From the NCBI RefSeq assembly GCF_042684665.1, contig NZ_JBHULY010000005.1:1-64000 (forward strand): DNA of 64,000 nucleotides, read 5' to 3'. Positions 51,804-60,255 of this stretch are shown here, in pieces. The notes below the pieces were generated by a model. It made no database searches. It saw only the letters and a list, made by a program, of their open reading frames with translations, and was not told the DNA's origin. Within the stretch, counting starts at the first letter, position 1. Every line of letters starts with the position of its first letter. The position numbers and the translations under genes are program-made. Source of the DNA: Jejuia rubra (GTDB lineage: Bacteria; Bacteroidota; Bacteroidia; Flavobacteriales; Flavobacteriaceae).

Positions 51804-53094
51804 ACTGTTTTAGTTTTCCGTAACTGGTTCGCTCCAATTTGTTGGTTCTATTGAGGTGAATGGTCAAACCCGGTTCAAGATAGTTTTCTACAGCTTGGTG
51901 AATAGCTTTTATTTTTTCCGCGGTAAGATTATCGGAGCTCACATAAGTGATTTTAAAAGTGTCCAGCGTTAATTGGTCAATAACAAACTCTTTGACATCG
52001 GCATCGTCTTCAATTATGGTTTTGGTAACATAATAAAAAGTGAGGCCCGCCGCCGTTTTACCGCTGGGAAGTTTAACCACATCACTTGTCCTACCCATCA
52101 AACTTTGCAAAATTGGTTTTTGAATTGAGGAAGAAGGCAAAATAGACCCAAAATCCCCAATATCATAACGAATAAAAGGATGCGCCATATTATAGAGTGA
52201 AGTAATAACTACACGTCCTTCCTTTCCATTTGGAACTGGATTGTCATTTTCATCAAGAATTTCCACGAAGAGGTCTTGTGTATTTACTTGCCATTCACCT
52301 TGTAGATTGTTGAAGGCGATCAGCCCTAATTCCGCTGAGCCATATTCATTGATAATTGGGACACCCAATTGCTTTTCTAATAGAACCTTATCATCTTCAA
52401 AAAGCATTTCTGCGGTCACAATACATACTTTCAAGCTGGGGCAAATTGTTTTCAAAACAATCCCCTTTTCTTCTAAATATTTGGCAAATAGCACAATAGT
52501 GCTGGTGTAACCATTTATATAATCAAAAGCTGTTTTTTCAAATTGATGAATATGCCTTTCGAATGCATCATCGCTCAAGTCAAAAACTGAAAACCGATGA
52601 CGATTGCCCAATTTATCCTTTAATCGCTCCTTATAATGCCCAGTTCCTGATAAAGGCATACCGTAAAAACGGGCCTGTTTTGATGTTTCTACATCAATGC
52701 CGTACCAAGCATAGCGGTCCATAAAATTGGCCCAAGTTAGGGCGTGGCAATATTTATCCTTTGCAAAAATTAATGGTGTCCCTGAGGAACCGGAAGTTTT
52801 GTGCAAATGGCAGTTTTTTGTCGTAAATCCGGTTGATAATCTTTGGGCCAATGGAATCTGTAAATCGCTTTTATGAGTGATTGGGATGGAATTCCAATCG
52901 CTCAAATCGGCTCCTTTCACAAAATTTTTGTAAAAAGGGTTGTTGTTTAAATGGTACTCAAGAATCTGCCGTTTTTTATTCTGAAAATAAGCTATAAATT
53001 CATCTTCCGATTGGCTTTGGATCTGGGCAAAATCCTGTTTGGCCTTCTTTATAGGAAAGCCCTTGAGTTGCAACGAAAGATTAAAAAAATTCAC
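51784..53094 (-). CDS. PaaK/CapK-like adenylate-forming protein
   Basis: A 436-residue member of the phenylacetate-CoA ligase (CapK) superfamily. HKTSGSSGTPLIFAKD (about 98-113) is the phosphate loop, NEYGSAELGLIA (about 249-260) the adenine motif, and IRYDIGDFG the conserved Asp region. Homologues are frequent beside surface polysaccharide loci, where their substrate is unknown. It is convergent with the end of the locus and overlaps it, and is divergent from purD with 141 bp between starts. Confidence 0.8.
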   Translation of the reverse strand: MNFFNLSLQLKGFPIKKAKQDFAQIQSQSEDEFIAYFQNKKRQILEYHLNNNPFYKNFVKGADLSDWNSIPITHKSDLQIPLAQRLSTGFTTKNCHLHKTSGSSGTPLIFAKDKYCHALTWANFMDRYAWYGIDVETSKQARFYGMPLSGTGHYKERLKDKLGNRHRFSVFDLSDDAFERHIHQFEKTAFDYINGYTSTIVLFAKYLEEKGIVLKTICPSLKVCIVTAEMLFEDDKVLLEKQLGVPIINEYGSAELGLIAFNNLQGEWQVNTQDLFVEILDENDNPVPNGKEGRVVITSLYNMAHPFIRYDIGDFGSILPSSSIQKPILQSLMGRTSDVVKLPSGKTAAGLTFYYVTKTIIEDDADVKEFVIDQLTLDTFKITYVSSDNLTAEKIKAIHQAVENYLEPGLTIHLNRTNKLERTSYGKLKQFTSHLT

Positions 53095-53154
53095 GGAAAT
53101 ACAGATTAACCGTAAAGTAAATAAAAATTATTCGTGATTTAGTCGCATTAGTTT

Positions 53155-53162
53155 TATTTTTG
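53155..53162 (+). promoter_or_regulatory. -7 promoter element upstream of purD
   Basis: TATTTTTG, TAnnTTTG match, 73 bp before the purD ATG. The dispersed hairpin at 53198-53222 would lie in the leader. Confidence 0.45.
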
Positions 53163-53197
53163 CGCAAACCATAGAAACGTCTTAAAACCGATAATTT

Positions 53198-53222
53198 GTC
53201 ATTCCTGCCACGGCGGGAATCT
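53198..53222. repeat. Dispersed REP-like hairpin, copy 1
   Basis: ATTCCTGCC and GGCGGGAAT (53201-53209, 53212-53220) pair with one G-T pair, set in the frame GTC...CT. The same ATTCCTG...GGAATCT layout recurs at 57102. Elements of this kind are scattered in flavobacterial genomes (recalled). Confidence 0.6.
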
Positions 53223-53235
53223 AAAAACAATACTA

Positions 53236-54507
53236 ATGAATATTTTAGTGCTAGGCTCTGGTGGCAGAGAACATACGTTTGCGTGGAAAATAGCGCAAAG
53301 TGAAAGATGTGAAAACCTCTACGTTGCTCCAGGAAATTCAGGAACGGCTAAAGTGGCAACCAATATTGATATTGACGTTACCGACTTTGAGGCTATCAAA
53401 AGTCTGGTTATTGAAAAGAAAATTGACATGGTGGTAGTTGGCCCCGAAGATCCTTTGGTACAAGGGGTACATGATTTTTTTCTTAAGGATGAGGAAATCA
53501 GTCATGTCTCGGTGATTGGCCCCCAAAAAGTAGCGGCCGAACTTGAGGGAAGCAAAGAATTTGCAAAGGAGTTTTTGTATCGGCATAATATTCCAACTGC
53601 AGCTTATGAAAGTTTTACCAAAGATACCGTAGAGCAGGGCTATGCCTTTTTGGAAACACTCAATCCGCCTTACGTTTTAAAAGCAGACGGTTTGGCGGCA
53701 GGAAAAGGCGTTGTGATTTTAAGTGATTTAAATGAAGCCAAAACTGAATTGAAACGTATGTTGGTGGATGCCAAATTTGGGGAGGCGAGCAACAAAGTAG
53801 TAATTGAGGAATTTTTAGATGGTATTGAACTCAGCTGTTTTGTTTTAACCGACGGTAATAATTATAAAATCCTGCCAACGGCAAAGGATTATAAGCGCAT
53901 CGGTGAAGGTGATACAGGATTGAATACCGGAGGAATGGGTGCTGTTTCCCCGGTGCCTTTTGCAACGGATGAATTTTTAAACAAGATTGAAGAGCGTATC
54001 GTTAAACCAACGGTGGAAGGTCTAAAAAAGGATAATCTGCCTTACGTTGGCTTCATTTTTATAGGTTTGATTAAAGTTGGTGAGGATCCAAAAGTTATTG
54101 AATACAATGTGCGTATGGGAGACCCGGAAACCGAAGTGGTATTCCCAAGGCTAAAGAACGATTTAGTTGAAATACTGCAGGCAATGGCCAACGGTACTTT
54201 GGATAAAATTGATATTGACATCGACGAGCGCGCCGCTACTACAATAATGATGGTTTCGGGAGGTTATCCGGAAGCCTATGAAAAAGGAAAGGAAATAAAG
54301 GGGCTTGAAGCCATTGAGGAATCTATTCCGTTTCATGCAGGAGCTCAATTGAAAAATGGAAAAGTAGTCACTTCTGGGGGGCGCGTTATTGCTATTACAT
54401 CTTATGGCGATACCTATCAAGAGGCCATAAAAAAATCTTATCAAAGTATAGAAAAGCTACATTTTGATAAGATGTATTATCGTAAGGATATCGGTTTCGA
54501 CCTATAA
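53236..54507 (+). CDS. purD: Phosphoribosylamine--glycine ligase
   Basis: A 423-residue ATP-grasp enzyme of de novo purine synthesis. LGSGGREHTFAWKIAQS (5-21), VGPEDPLVQGVHDFF (about 74-88), KADGLAAGKGVV (about 153-164), GLNTGGMGAVSPVPF and YNVRMGDPETEVVFPRL are all diagnostic. Full length. It leads the conserved purD - DUF6341 - DUF6427 - upp group; its last 6 bases overlap the convergent DUF6341 gene. Confidence 0.97.
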   Translation: MNILVLGSGGREHTFAWKIAQSERCENLYVAPGNSGTAKVATNIDIDVTDFEAIKSLVIEKKIDMVVVGPEDPLVQGVHDFFLKDEEISHVSVIGPQKVAAELEGSKEFAKEFLYRHNIPTAAYESFTKDTVEQGYAFLETLNPPYVLKADGLAAGKGVVILSDLNEAKTELKRMLVDAKFGEASNKVVIEEFLDGIELSCFVLTDGNNYKILPTAKDYKRIGEGDTGLNTGGMGAVSPVPFATDEFLNKIEERIVKPTVEGLKKDNLPYVGFIFIGLIKVGEDPKVIEYNVRMGDPETEVVFPRLKNDLVEILQAMANGTLDKIDIDIDERAATTIMMVSGGYPEAYEKGKEIKGLEAIEESIPFHAGAQLKNGKVVTSGGRVIAITSYGDTYQEAIKKSYQSIEKLHFDKMYYRKDIGFDL

Positions 54508-54729
54508 ATATTGGTGGGCCGTAACCGTTTTGTCCTCTTCGTTGTTATCATTAAAAATTTTCAGTTGCTTCATCCAGTAAATAGCAGCAACAAAACCGAT
54601 AATTAGGAAAATCCAAGATACGATATTGGCCAACCACCAATTATCTAATTCTAAGGCTCTTAAAGCATCATAAGGTGCAAAAAGCACGTTTACAAATAAA
54701 TCCTGTATCGCGTAAAAGAAGTCTTTCAT
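54502..54729 (-). CDS. DUF6341 family small membrane protein
   Basis: A 75-residue protein from the ATG at 54729 (an upstream in-frame ATG adds ten residues and is unlikely). DALRALELDNWWLANIVSW is followed by one membrane helix (about 31-53, SWIFLIIGFVAAIYWMKQL) and an acidic tail. Typical of a lineage-specific family found between purD and upp in Flavobacteriia; function unknown. Confidence 0.8.
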   Translation of the reverse strand: MKDFFYAIQDLFVNVLFAPYDALRALELDNWWLANIVSWIFLIIGFVAAIYWMKQLKIFNDNNEEDKTVTAHQYL

Positions 54730-54768
54730 GATTAGTATATTTACGGAACAAAAATACAAAAACCGTTA

Positions 54769-55692
54769 ATGATAACAAGTATTTTTAGAAAATCTAAACC
54801 TGTAAATCTCATAATCGTTTTTTTTCTTATCGGTTTGGCCTGTTCTATATTTACATTCAATTCGGCCAAACATAGCTTTTCATCCGCAAGCGTGGTGCAA
54901 ATGTTGCTATGTTTAGGAATAAGTTTTTTTTCTGTTTTGATACTCAATTTTGTCTCGAGTAAAAACAACTTAACCAAACACAATAGCTTTGAAATTGTAC
55001 TTTACGGTTTTTTTTTATTGCTGATACCCCAAACCACTGGAAGTATCAGTGTTATGCTCTCCAACGTGTTTTTGCTGTTTAGCTTAAGAAGAATGATTAG
55101 TTTACGATCTCAAAAAAGCGTGTTGAAAAAACTGTTTGATACTTCATTTTGGATAGCCATTGCAACGTTGTTTCATCCTTGGGCTATTCTTTTTTTTATT
55201 CTCCTACCCATGGCTGTTTTGCTTTATACAGAGAATAAGCTGAGAAATTGGCTCGTGCCGTTAACGGCAATCATAGCAGTTTTGCTCATTGCTTACTGCG
55301 TATGTTTTTTTATAGACTTTGATTTGATGGGTTATTATTTCAATGGATTTCAAGTAAGTTTTGATTTCACAAATTATAACACGACACCCTTTTTAATTGC
55401 TACAACGCTGTTATTTTCATTCGGACTTTGGTCCTCCTTATTTTACATCCGAAGTATCCGGGAAAAGAAAAAATCCTTGCGCCCGGCCTTTAATTTGGTG
55501 ATGATAACCGTAGTGATTTCATTCCTAATCGTTATATTATCTCCAAATAAACAGGGTAGCGAGTTTCTATTTATGTATGCGCCTCTGGCAATTATTGTCT
55601 CTAACTATATTGAGGTGATCAATGAGAAATGGTTTCGCGAAGTATTTCTGTCTATTCTTGTTTTGATGCCGTTCTTCCTGTTAATGCTGTAG
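54769..55692 (+). CDS. DUF6427 family membrane protein
   Basis: A 307-residue polytopic protein with about nine hydrophobic segments. It opens with MITSIFRKSKPVNLIIVFFL, the usual start of this family, and has LFHPWAILFFILLPMAVLLY in the middle. The function is unknown; members are always near upp and purD in flavobacteria (recalled). It is divergent from the DUF6341 gene (39 bp between starts) and convergent with upp, overlapping it by 12 bp. Confidence 0.8.
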   Translation: MITSIFRKSKPVNLIIVFFLIGLACSIFTFNSAKHSFSSASVVQMLLCLGISFFSVLILNFVSSKNNLTKHNSFEIVLYGFFLLLIPQTTGSISVMLSNVFLLFSLRRMISLRSQKSVLKKLFDTSFWIAIATLFHPWAILFFILLPMAVLLYTENKLRNWLVPLTAIIAVLLIAYCVCFFIDFDLMGYYFNGFQVSFDFTNYNTTPFLIATTLLFSFGLWSSLFYIRSIREKKKSLRPAFNLVMITVVISFLIVILSPNKQGSEFLFMYAPLAIIVSNYIEVINEKWFREVFLSILVLMPFFLLML

Positions 55693-56340
55693 TTTTTTGC
55701 CAAAGGCCAAATCACCTGCGTCTCCCAGTCCTGGTATGATATAACCCCTGTCATTTAATTCTGAATCGATGGATGCAACCCATAAATGCGTTTGTTCCGG
55801 AAAGTGTTCAACGACATATTCAACCCCTTTTTGCGCTCCAATTACCGAGATTAAATGTATATCTTTTGGTGTACCAAAGGATTTTAAGGCATTAAAAGTA
55901 GACGCAAAAGATTGGCCGGTTGCCAACATTGGATCGGCCAAAACAAGCGTTTTGTTTTCGAGATCTGGGCAAGCTAGATATTCTACTACAATTTCAAAAC
56001 TTTCGGAGTCGCCCTTGTGGTGGCGGTAGGCTGATATAAAGGCATTTTCAGCAGTATCAAAATAATTTAATAAACCCGTATGTAGCGGTACACCTGCTCT
56101 TAAAACAGAGCATAGTACAATTTGGTCGTCAATGATATCTATCGCGGTTTCACCCAAAGGAGTTGTTACGGTTTTTGGTTCATAGTTTAGGGTTTTGCTC
56201 ATTTCGTAACCTAAAATCTCGCCTATCCTTTCGATATTTCTTCGGAAACGCATACTGTCCTTTTGAACTTTGATATTCCGTATTTCAGAAATAAATTGAT
56301 TTAAAATGGAGTTTTCCTTGGATAGATGATGAATGTGCAT
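55681..56340 (-). CDS. upp: Uracil phosphoribosyltransferase
   Basis: A 219-residue salvage enzyme making UMP from uracil and PRPP. The PRPP-binding loop LADPMLATGQSF (about 134-145), LCSVLRAGVPLHTGLL (about 76-91) and the uracil-binding RGYIIPGLGDAGDLAFG at the C-terminus are complete. Normal length. Confidence 0.95.
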   Translation of the reverse strand: MHIHHLSKENSILNQFISEIRNIKVQKDSMRFRRNIERIGEILGYEMSKTLNYEPKTVTTPLGETAIDIIDDQIVLCSVLRAGVPLHTGLLNYFDTAENAFISAYRHHKGDSESFEIVVEYLACPDLENKTLVLADPMLATGQSFASTFNALKSFGTPKDIHLISVIGAQKGVEYVVEHFPEQTHLWVASIDSELNDRGYIIPGLGDAGDLAFGKKLQH

Positions 56341-56466
56341 AACAGTTTTTTAAGAAAGTAAAGTTAACCAAATAAAGAATTATAAGCCGAACTTGAAATA
56401 GCTTCATACAAGATCTGAGTTCATAAACTACACCACAATCAGCTAAGGATTCTTATTTAATTTATG

Positions 56467-56474
56467 TAGTTTTG
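56467..56474 (+). promoter_or_regulatory. -7 promoter element upstream of the DUF4254 gene
   Basis: TAGTTTTG, TAnnTTTG match, 20 bp before the ATG at 56495. Confidence 0.5.
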
Positions 56475-56494
56475 TGCTCTAAACACTGCGCAAT

Positions 56495-57100
56495 ATGTTC
56501 ACTACCAAAGCCAATAAGATATTTCAAGACGTAATTGAAAAATACCACGTGATTAACACCGTTGACCAATCGTTTGAGAACCCCTATTCAAAGGAAAATT
56601 TAATCGAACATTTGCTGTACCGAAAGTGTTGGATTGATACGGTGCAGTGGCATTATGAAGACATTATCCGAGATCCAAATATCGACCCAGTAGCCGCTCT
56701 GAAATTGAAGCGTCAGATTGATGCCTCCAATCAAGATAGAACAGATATGGTAGAATATATTGACAGTTATTTTTTGGAAAAATATAAAGATGTTACTGCA
56801 AAATCGGATGCTACTATAAATACGGAAAGTCCAGCATGGGGAATTGACAGGCTCTCAATTTTGGCCCTTAAGATTTACCATATGAATGAAGAGGCCACAA
56901 GAACTGATGCTTCGGAAGCACATAGGGCGTCATGCCAAAAGAAATTGGATGTGCTTTTAGAGCAACGTGTAGATTTATCCACGGCTATTGATACCTTATT
57001 GAGCGATATTGAAAAAGGCGATAAATACATGAAGGTGTATAAGCAAATGAAGATGTATAATGACGACGAGCTGAACCCTGTATTGCGCTCCCAAAAATAG
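56495..57100 (+). CDS. DUF4254 domain protein
   Basis: A 201-residue cytosolic protein, mostly helical. ENLIEHLLYRKCWIDTVQWHYEDIIRDP (about 34-61) and LKRQIDASNQDRTDMVEYID are hallmarks of DUF4254, with SPAWGIDRLSILALKIYHM following. The family is nearly always encoded just before a family 9 glycosyltransferase in Bacteroidota, as here, hinting at a role in LPS assembly; no mechanism is known. Confidence 0.85.
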   Translation: MFTTKANKIFQDVIEKYHVINTVDQSFENPYSKENLIEHLLYRKCWIDTVQWHYEDIIRDPNIDPVAALKLKRQIDASNQDRTDMVEYIDSYFLEKYKDVTAKSDATINTESPAWGIDRLSILALKIYHMNEEATRTDASEAHRASCQKKLDVLLEQRVDLSTAIDTLLSDIEKGDKYMKVYKQMKMYNDDELNPVLRSQK

Positions 57101-57101
57101 A

Positions 57102-57121
57102 ATTCCTGTGAAAACAGGAAT
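57102..57121. repeat. Dispersed REP-like hairpin, copy 2
   Basis: ATTCCTGT and ACAGGAAT pair perfectly around GAAA. Same layout as 53198-53222, and like it placed just ahead of a gene start (ATG at 57138). Confidence 0.6.
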
Positions 57122-57137
57122 CTCAATATCAATTGAG

Positions 57138-58160
57138 ATGCCCAAAGCTTCAAAACACATCCTCGTCATCCGCCTTTCCGCCATGGGGGATGTGGCTATG
57201 ACCGTCCCGGTTTTATGGGCATTAACAACTCAACACCCAGAATTAAAAATTACCGTTTTAACCAAAGGATTTTTCAAACCTTTTTTTAGGGATATTGAAA
57301 ATGTCGATGTCTTTTCGGCGGATGTTAAAGGCGAACATAAGGGTGTTTTTGGCCTTTATAAATTGGCAAAACAACTCAATAGTGAACATCAGATTTATGC
57401 GATAGCGGATTTGCACAGCGTCCTTCGCAGTAAGGTTTTAAAGAAGTTTATTCGTTGCAGAAGGTTCATTTCCATAGATAAAGGGCGTAAAGAAAAAAAG
57501 GCACTAATAGATGGAAAAACATTCAAACAATTGAAAACGACGCATCAGCGTTATGCTGATGTTTTTATGGCTTTGGGTTACGAGGTGGATATATCAAACC
57601 CCAATTTTCCAAAAAAGGGGAATCTGGATGTAAAAACAAGAGCCTATTTTGGCAAGAATTTCAAAAAGTGTATCGGCATCGCGCCTTTTGCGGCGCATCA
57701 AGGAAAAATGTACCCTTTGGATTTGATGAAGGAAGTCATTGCGCAACTTCAGAAGGATTATAGCATCATTCTGTTTGGTGGTGGGGAAAAGGAAATTCAA
57801 TTGCTAAACGATATTCAAGCAGATTTCAGCAACGTCTCAAGTGTTGCAGGCAAGTTGACTTTGAATGAAGAGATGGACGTCATTTCAAATTTAGATGTCA
57901 TGTTATCCATGGACTCGGGAAATGCTCATGTAGCGGCCATGCTGGGTATTAAAGTAGTGAGCGTTTGGGGAGTGACCCATCCGTACGCGGGATTCGCACC
58001 ATTTAATCAGCCCGAAGATTACGCTCTTTTGGCTGATAGGGAGCAATTTCCGTTGATACCAACCTCAGTTTATGGAAATAAATGCCCAAAAGGCTATGAA
58101 GATGCCTCGGCCAGTATTTTACCAGAAGCTGTAGTTGGGAAAATAAAATCTATCCTCTAA
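57138..58160 (+). CDS. Glycosyltransferase family 9 (heptosyltransferase-like)
   Basis: A 340-residue GT-B enzyme of the ADP-heptose:LPS heptosyltransferase family. ILVIRLSAMGDVAMTVPVLWAL (about 8-29) is the family N-terminus; GIAPFAAHQGKMYPLD (about 185-200) and SMDSGNAHVAAMLGIKVVSVWG (about 269-290) form the donor site. It probably adds a sugar to LPS core. The ATG at 57138 is used: an in-frame GTG 30 bp earlier lies inside the hairpin repeat. Confidence 0.88.
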   Translation: MPKASKHILVIRLSAMGDVAMTVPVLWALTTQHPELKITVLTKGFFKPFFRDIENVDVFSADVKGEHKGVFGLYKLAKQLNSEHQIYAIADLHSVLRSKVLKKFIRCRRFISIDKGRKEKKALIDGKTFKQLKTTHQRYADVFMALGYEVDISNPNFPKKGNLDVKTRAYFGKNFKKCIGIAPFAAHQGKMYPLDLMKEVIAQLQKDYSIILFGGGEKEIQLLNDIQADFSNVSSVAGKLTLNEEMDVISNLDVMLSMDSGNAHVAAMLGIKVVSVWGVTHPYAGFAPFNQPEDYALLADREQFPLIPTSVYGNKCPKGYEDASASILPEAVVGKIKSIL

Positions 58161-58205
58161 TTTTACCAAATTAGTGCTGGCCAGAGTGTTAGTTGGTACA
58201 TATTT

Positions 58206-59264
58206 CTAAACGTCATCGTAATCCACGACAATGGTTTGCGTGGTGGGATGCGCTTGACAAGTTAAAATCAAGCCTTCGGCAACTTCAGTTTCGGTAAGAA
58301 TGTTGTTTTGACGCATGGTGGCTTCACCTTCGGTTACCCTAGCCATACAACTACTGCAGATACCTCCCTGGCAAGAATAAGGGGCATCCAAATCTTCATC
58401 TAAAGCCGCCTCTAAGATGGTTTGCTTTTGGGACATTTCAAAGGTGGTTTCCTCGTCATCCACTACGACGGTTATTTTTGTATTGCCCACGGCGGCAGTT
58501 CGATCTCCTTCAATTTCACTGGTCTTGGCGGCTTTAAACAATTCAAAAAGTATGCGATCCTCATCAATGCCATGGCCTGTTAAAACGTCTTTTACCACGT
58601 GTATCATAGCCTCCGGACCACACAAGTAAAAGGCATCCACTTCAACATGCTTATGCTTATTTTTCATCACATAATTAACCGTACTCTTTTCAATTCGCCC
58701 GAAAATAGAGTTTTCTTCATCCGATTGGCTGAATACAAATTGAATGGAAAATCGGTCTTTATGGGTATGCTGCAGTTCAAGCAACTCATCCAAGAACATT
58801 GTATCTTTGGTGGATTTATTGCCATAGACCAAAATTACTTTACTATGCACTTCTTCTTCCAAAGCACATTTGATGATACTCAAAACAGGAGTAATACCAC
58901 TCCCGGCAGCAAAGGCAGCAATGTTTTTGGTCTTTTTGTCATTGGGTTCAAATGTGAAGCGTCCTTTTGGGGGCGCTACTTCAAGAGTGTCGCCCACTTT
59001 TAATTCATTATTGGCATAGGCCGAAAACGTACCGTCCTTAACTTCTTTAACAGCTACTTTTAAATCACCACTTTTGGGAGAAACGCACAAGGAGTAATCC
59101 CTGCGCACTTCATTACCATTGATTTCAGATTTTAAGGTAATGTATTGCCCTGCCTTAAACTGGAATTTATCTTTTAAGTTTTCGGGTACATTAAATGAAA
59201 TACTTACAGATTTATCAGTCTCTCTTTTGATGGTTTTTACTGAAAGTTTGTGGAATCCGGACAT
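58206..59264 (-). CDS. PaaE-like ferredoxin reductase with 2Fe-2S domain
   Basis: A 352-residue electron-transfer flavoprotein. The start MSGFHKL at 59264 is preferred; an upstream in-frame ATG adds 12 residues that no family member carries. FAD domain with RRDYSLCVSP (RxYS, about 51-60), NAD domain with AAFAAGSGITPVLSII (about 112-127) and YLCGPEAMI, then a C-terminal plant-type ferredoxin domain with YSCQGGICSSCMARV and LTCQ cluster cysteines. Family members pass electrons to diiron oxygenases; no oxygenase is nearby, so the partner is unknown. Confidence 0.88.
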   Translation of the reverse strand: MSGFHKLSVKTIKRETDKSVSISFNVPENLKDKFQFKAGQYITLKSEINGNEVRRDYSLCVSPKSGDLKVAVKEVKDGTFSAYANNELKVGDTLEVAPPKGRFTFEPNDKKTKNIAAFAAGSGITPVLSIIKCALEEEVHSKVILVYGNKSTKDTMFLDELLELQHTHKDRFSIQFVFSQSDEENSIFGRIEKSTVNYVMKNKHKHVEVDAFYLCGPEAMIHVVKDVLTGHGIDEDRILFELFKAAKTSEIEGDRTAAVGNTKITVVVDDEETTFEMSQKQTILEAALDEDLDAPYSCQGGICSSCMARVTEGEATMRQNNILTETEVAEGLILTCQAHPTTQTIVVDYDDV

Positions 59265-59346
59265 GCTAAAATATAGTTTTCGCAAAAATAATGAAGCCAC
59301 ATCATTTAATGCAGATTTTCAGAAAAAAATAAATACATAATTATTC

Positions 59347-59354
59347 TATGCATA
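59347..59354. promoter_or_regulatory. Palindromic TATGCATA box before padR
   Basis: An 8-base perfect palindrome 25 bp before the padR start, followed by TATATTTA (a 7 of 8 match to the -7 element) at about 59366. PadR regulators often bind dyads at their own promoter; operator role is inferred. Confidence 0.35.
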
Positions 59355-59378
59355 AGAAAACAATGTATATTTACAACT

Positions 59379-59717
59379 ATGGAAAACAACAGTTTATACA
59401 AGGGAAGTATATCCACTATTATTTTGAAGCTATTAAACGAGCACGATAGGATGTATGGCTATGAAATTGCTCAAAGAATTAAGGAAATAACGAAGGGTGA
59501 ACTGAAAATAACTGAGGGTGCACTATATCCCGCTCTACACAAGTTGGAGGCACAGGGTTTGGTAGATGTCGAATTTAAAAAAGTGGCCAATCGCATGCGG
59601 AAATATTACACCCTCACCGAATTGGGTACCAAGGAAACTGTTGAGAGGCTTGCCGAGTTGGAATCCTATATCAGAAATATGCGCGCTTTGGTGAACCCAA
59701 GATTTCGGGAGGAATAA
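59379..59717 (+). CDS. PadR family transcriptional regulator
   Basis: A 112-residue winged-helix repressor. KGSISTIILKLLNEHDRMYGYEIAQRI (about 8-34) and LKITEGALYPALHKLEAQGLVDVE (about 45-68) are the PadR signature, with YYTLTELGTKET as wing and dimer helix at the C-terminus. It probably controls itself and the export genes downstream (60256-62435), although 127 bp and the DUF2059 gene lie between. Confidence 0.92.
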   Translation: MENNSLYKGSISTIILKLLNEHDRMYGYEIAQRIKEITKGELKITEGALYPALHKLEAQGLVDVEFKKVANRMRKYYTLTELGTKETVERLAELESYIRNMRALVNPRFREE

Positions 59718-59844
59718 TGGATGGCGTTTGATTCAAATCTTCCAATTTCACTTTTTTATGGAAAAATGCATTTTGAGATGTAACGTTTCCTCAAATTTGT
59801 ATACCGATAACACGAATTAACATTAACCATAATTTCTTTTCAAA

Positions 59845-60246
59845 ATGAAAAATAGTTTACTTGCGCTTGTCTTTATTTTTACACTATCTATAACGGCACA
59901 GGAGAGTACCGATTTCAAATCCGAAACCATTGAATTTATAAAAATCACTGGAGCTACCAAAGCGTTTGAATCGGCCATTGGTCAACTTGGAGCTATGGTT
60001 CCAGAAGAAAAAAAGGAGGCTTACACAAAGGAAGCCAACGGAACTTTAGGGGGTTTATATGATAAATTGGCGGATTTATATATGGCCGAATTTACAAGGG
60101 AAGAGATCCAAGAACTGGTAAAGTTTTACAATACCGAATTAGGCAAAAAACTGGCTGGAAAACAAGTAATGCTGGCACAAAAAGGTATGCTGTTGGGCCA
60201 AACGTGGGGCATGGAAGTACAAGGGGTAGCTCAAAAGTATCAATAG
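59845..60246 (+). CDS. DUF2059 domain exported protein
   Basis: A 133-residue protein with a signal peptide (1-18, ending ITAQ) and a helical DUF2059 domain: FTREEIQELVKFYNTELGKKLAGKQ (about 86-110) is the typical C-terminal segment. Function of the family is unknown. It is 9 bp ahead of the DUF5687 permease gene, suggesting co-transcription. Confidence 0.82.
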   Translation: MKNSLLALVFIFTLSITAQESTDFKSETIEFIKITGATKAFESAIGQLGAMVPEEKKEAYTKEANGTLGGLYDKLADLYMAEFTREEIQELVKFYNTELGKKLAGKQVMLAQKGMLLGQTWGMEVQGVAQKYQ

Positions 60247-60255
60247 GTAAAAGCC

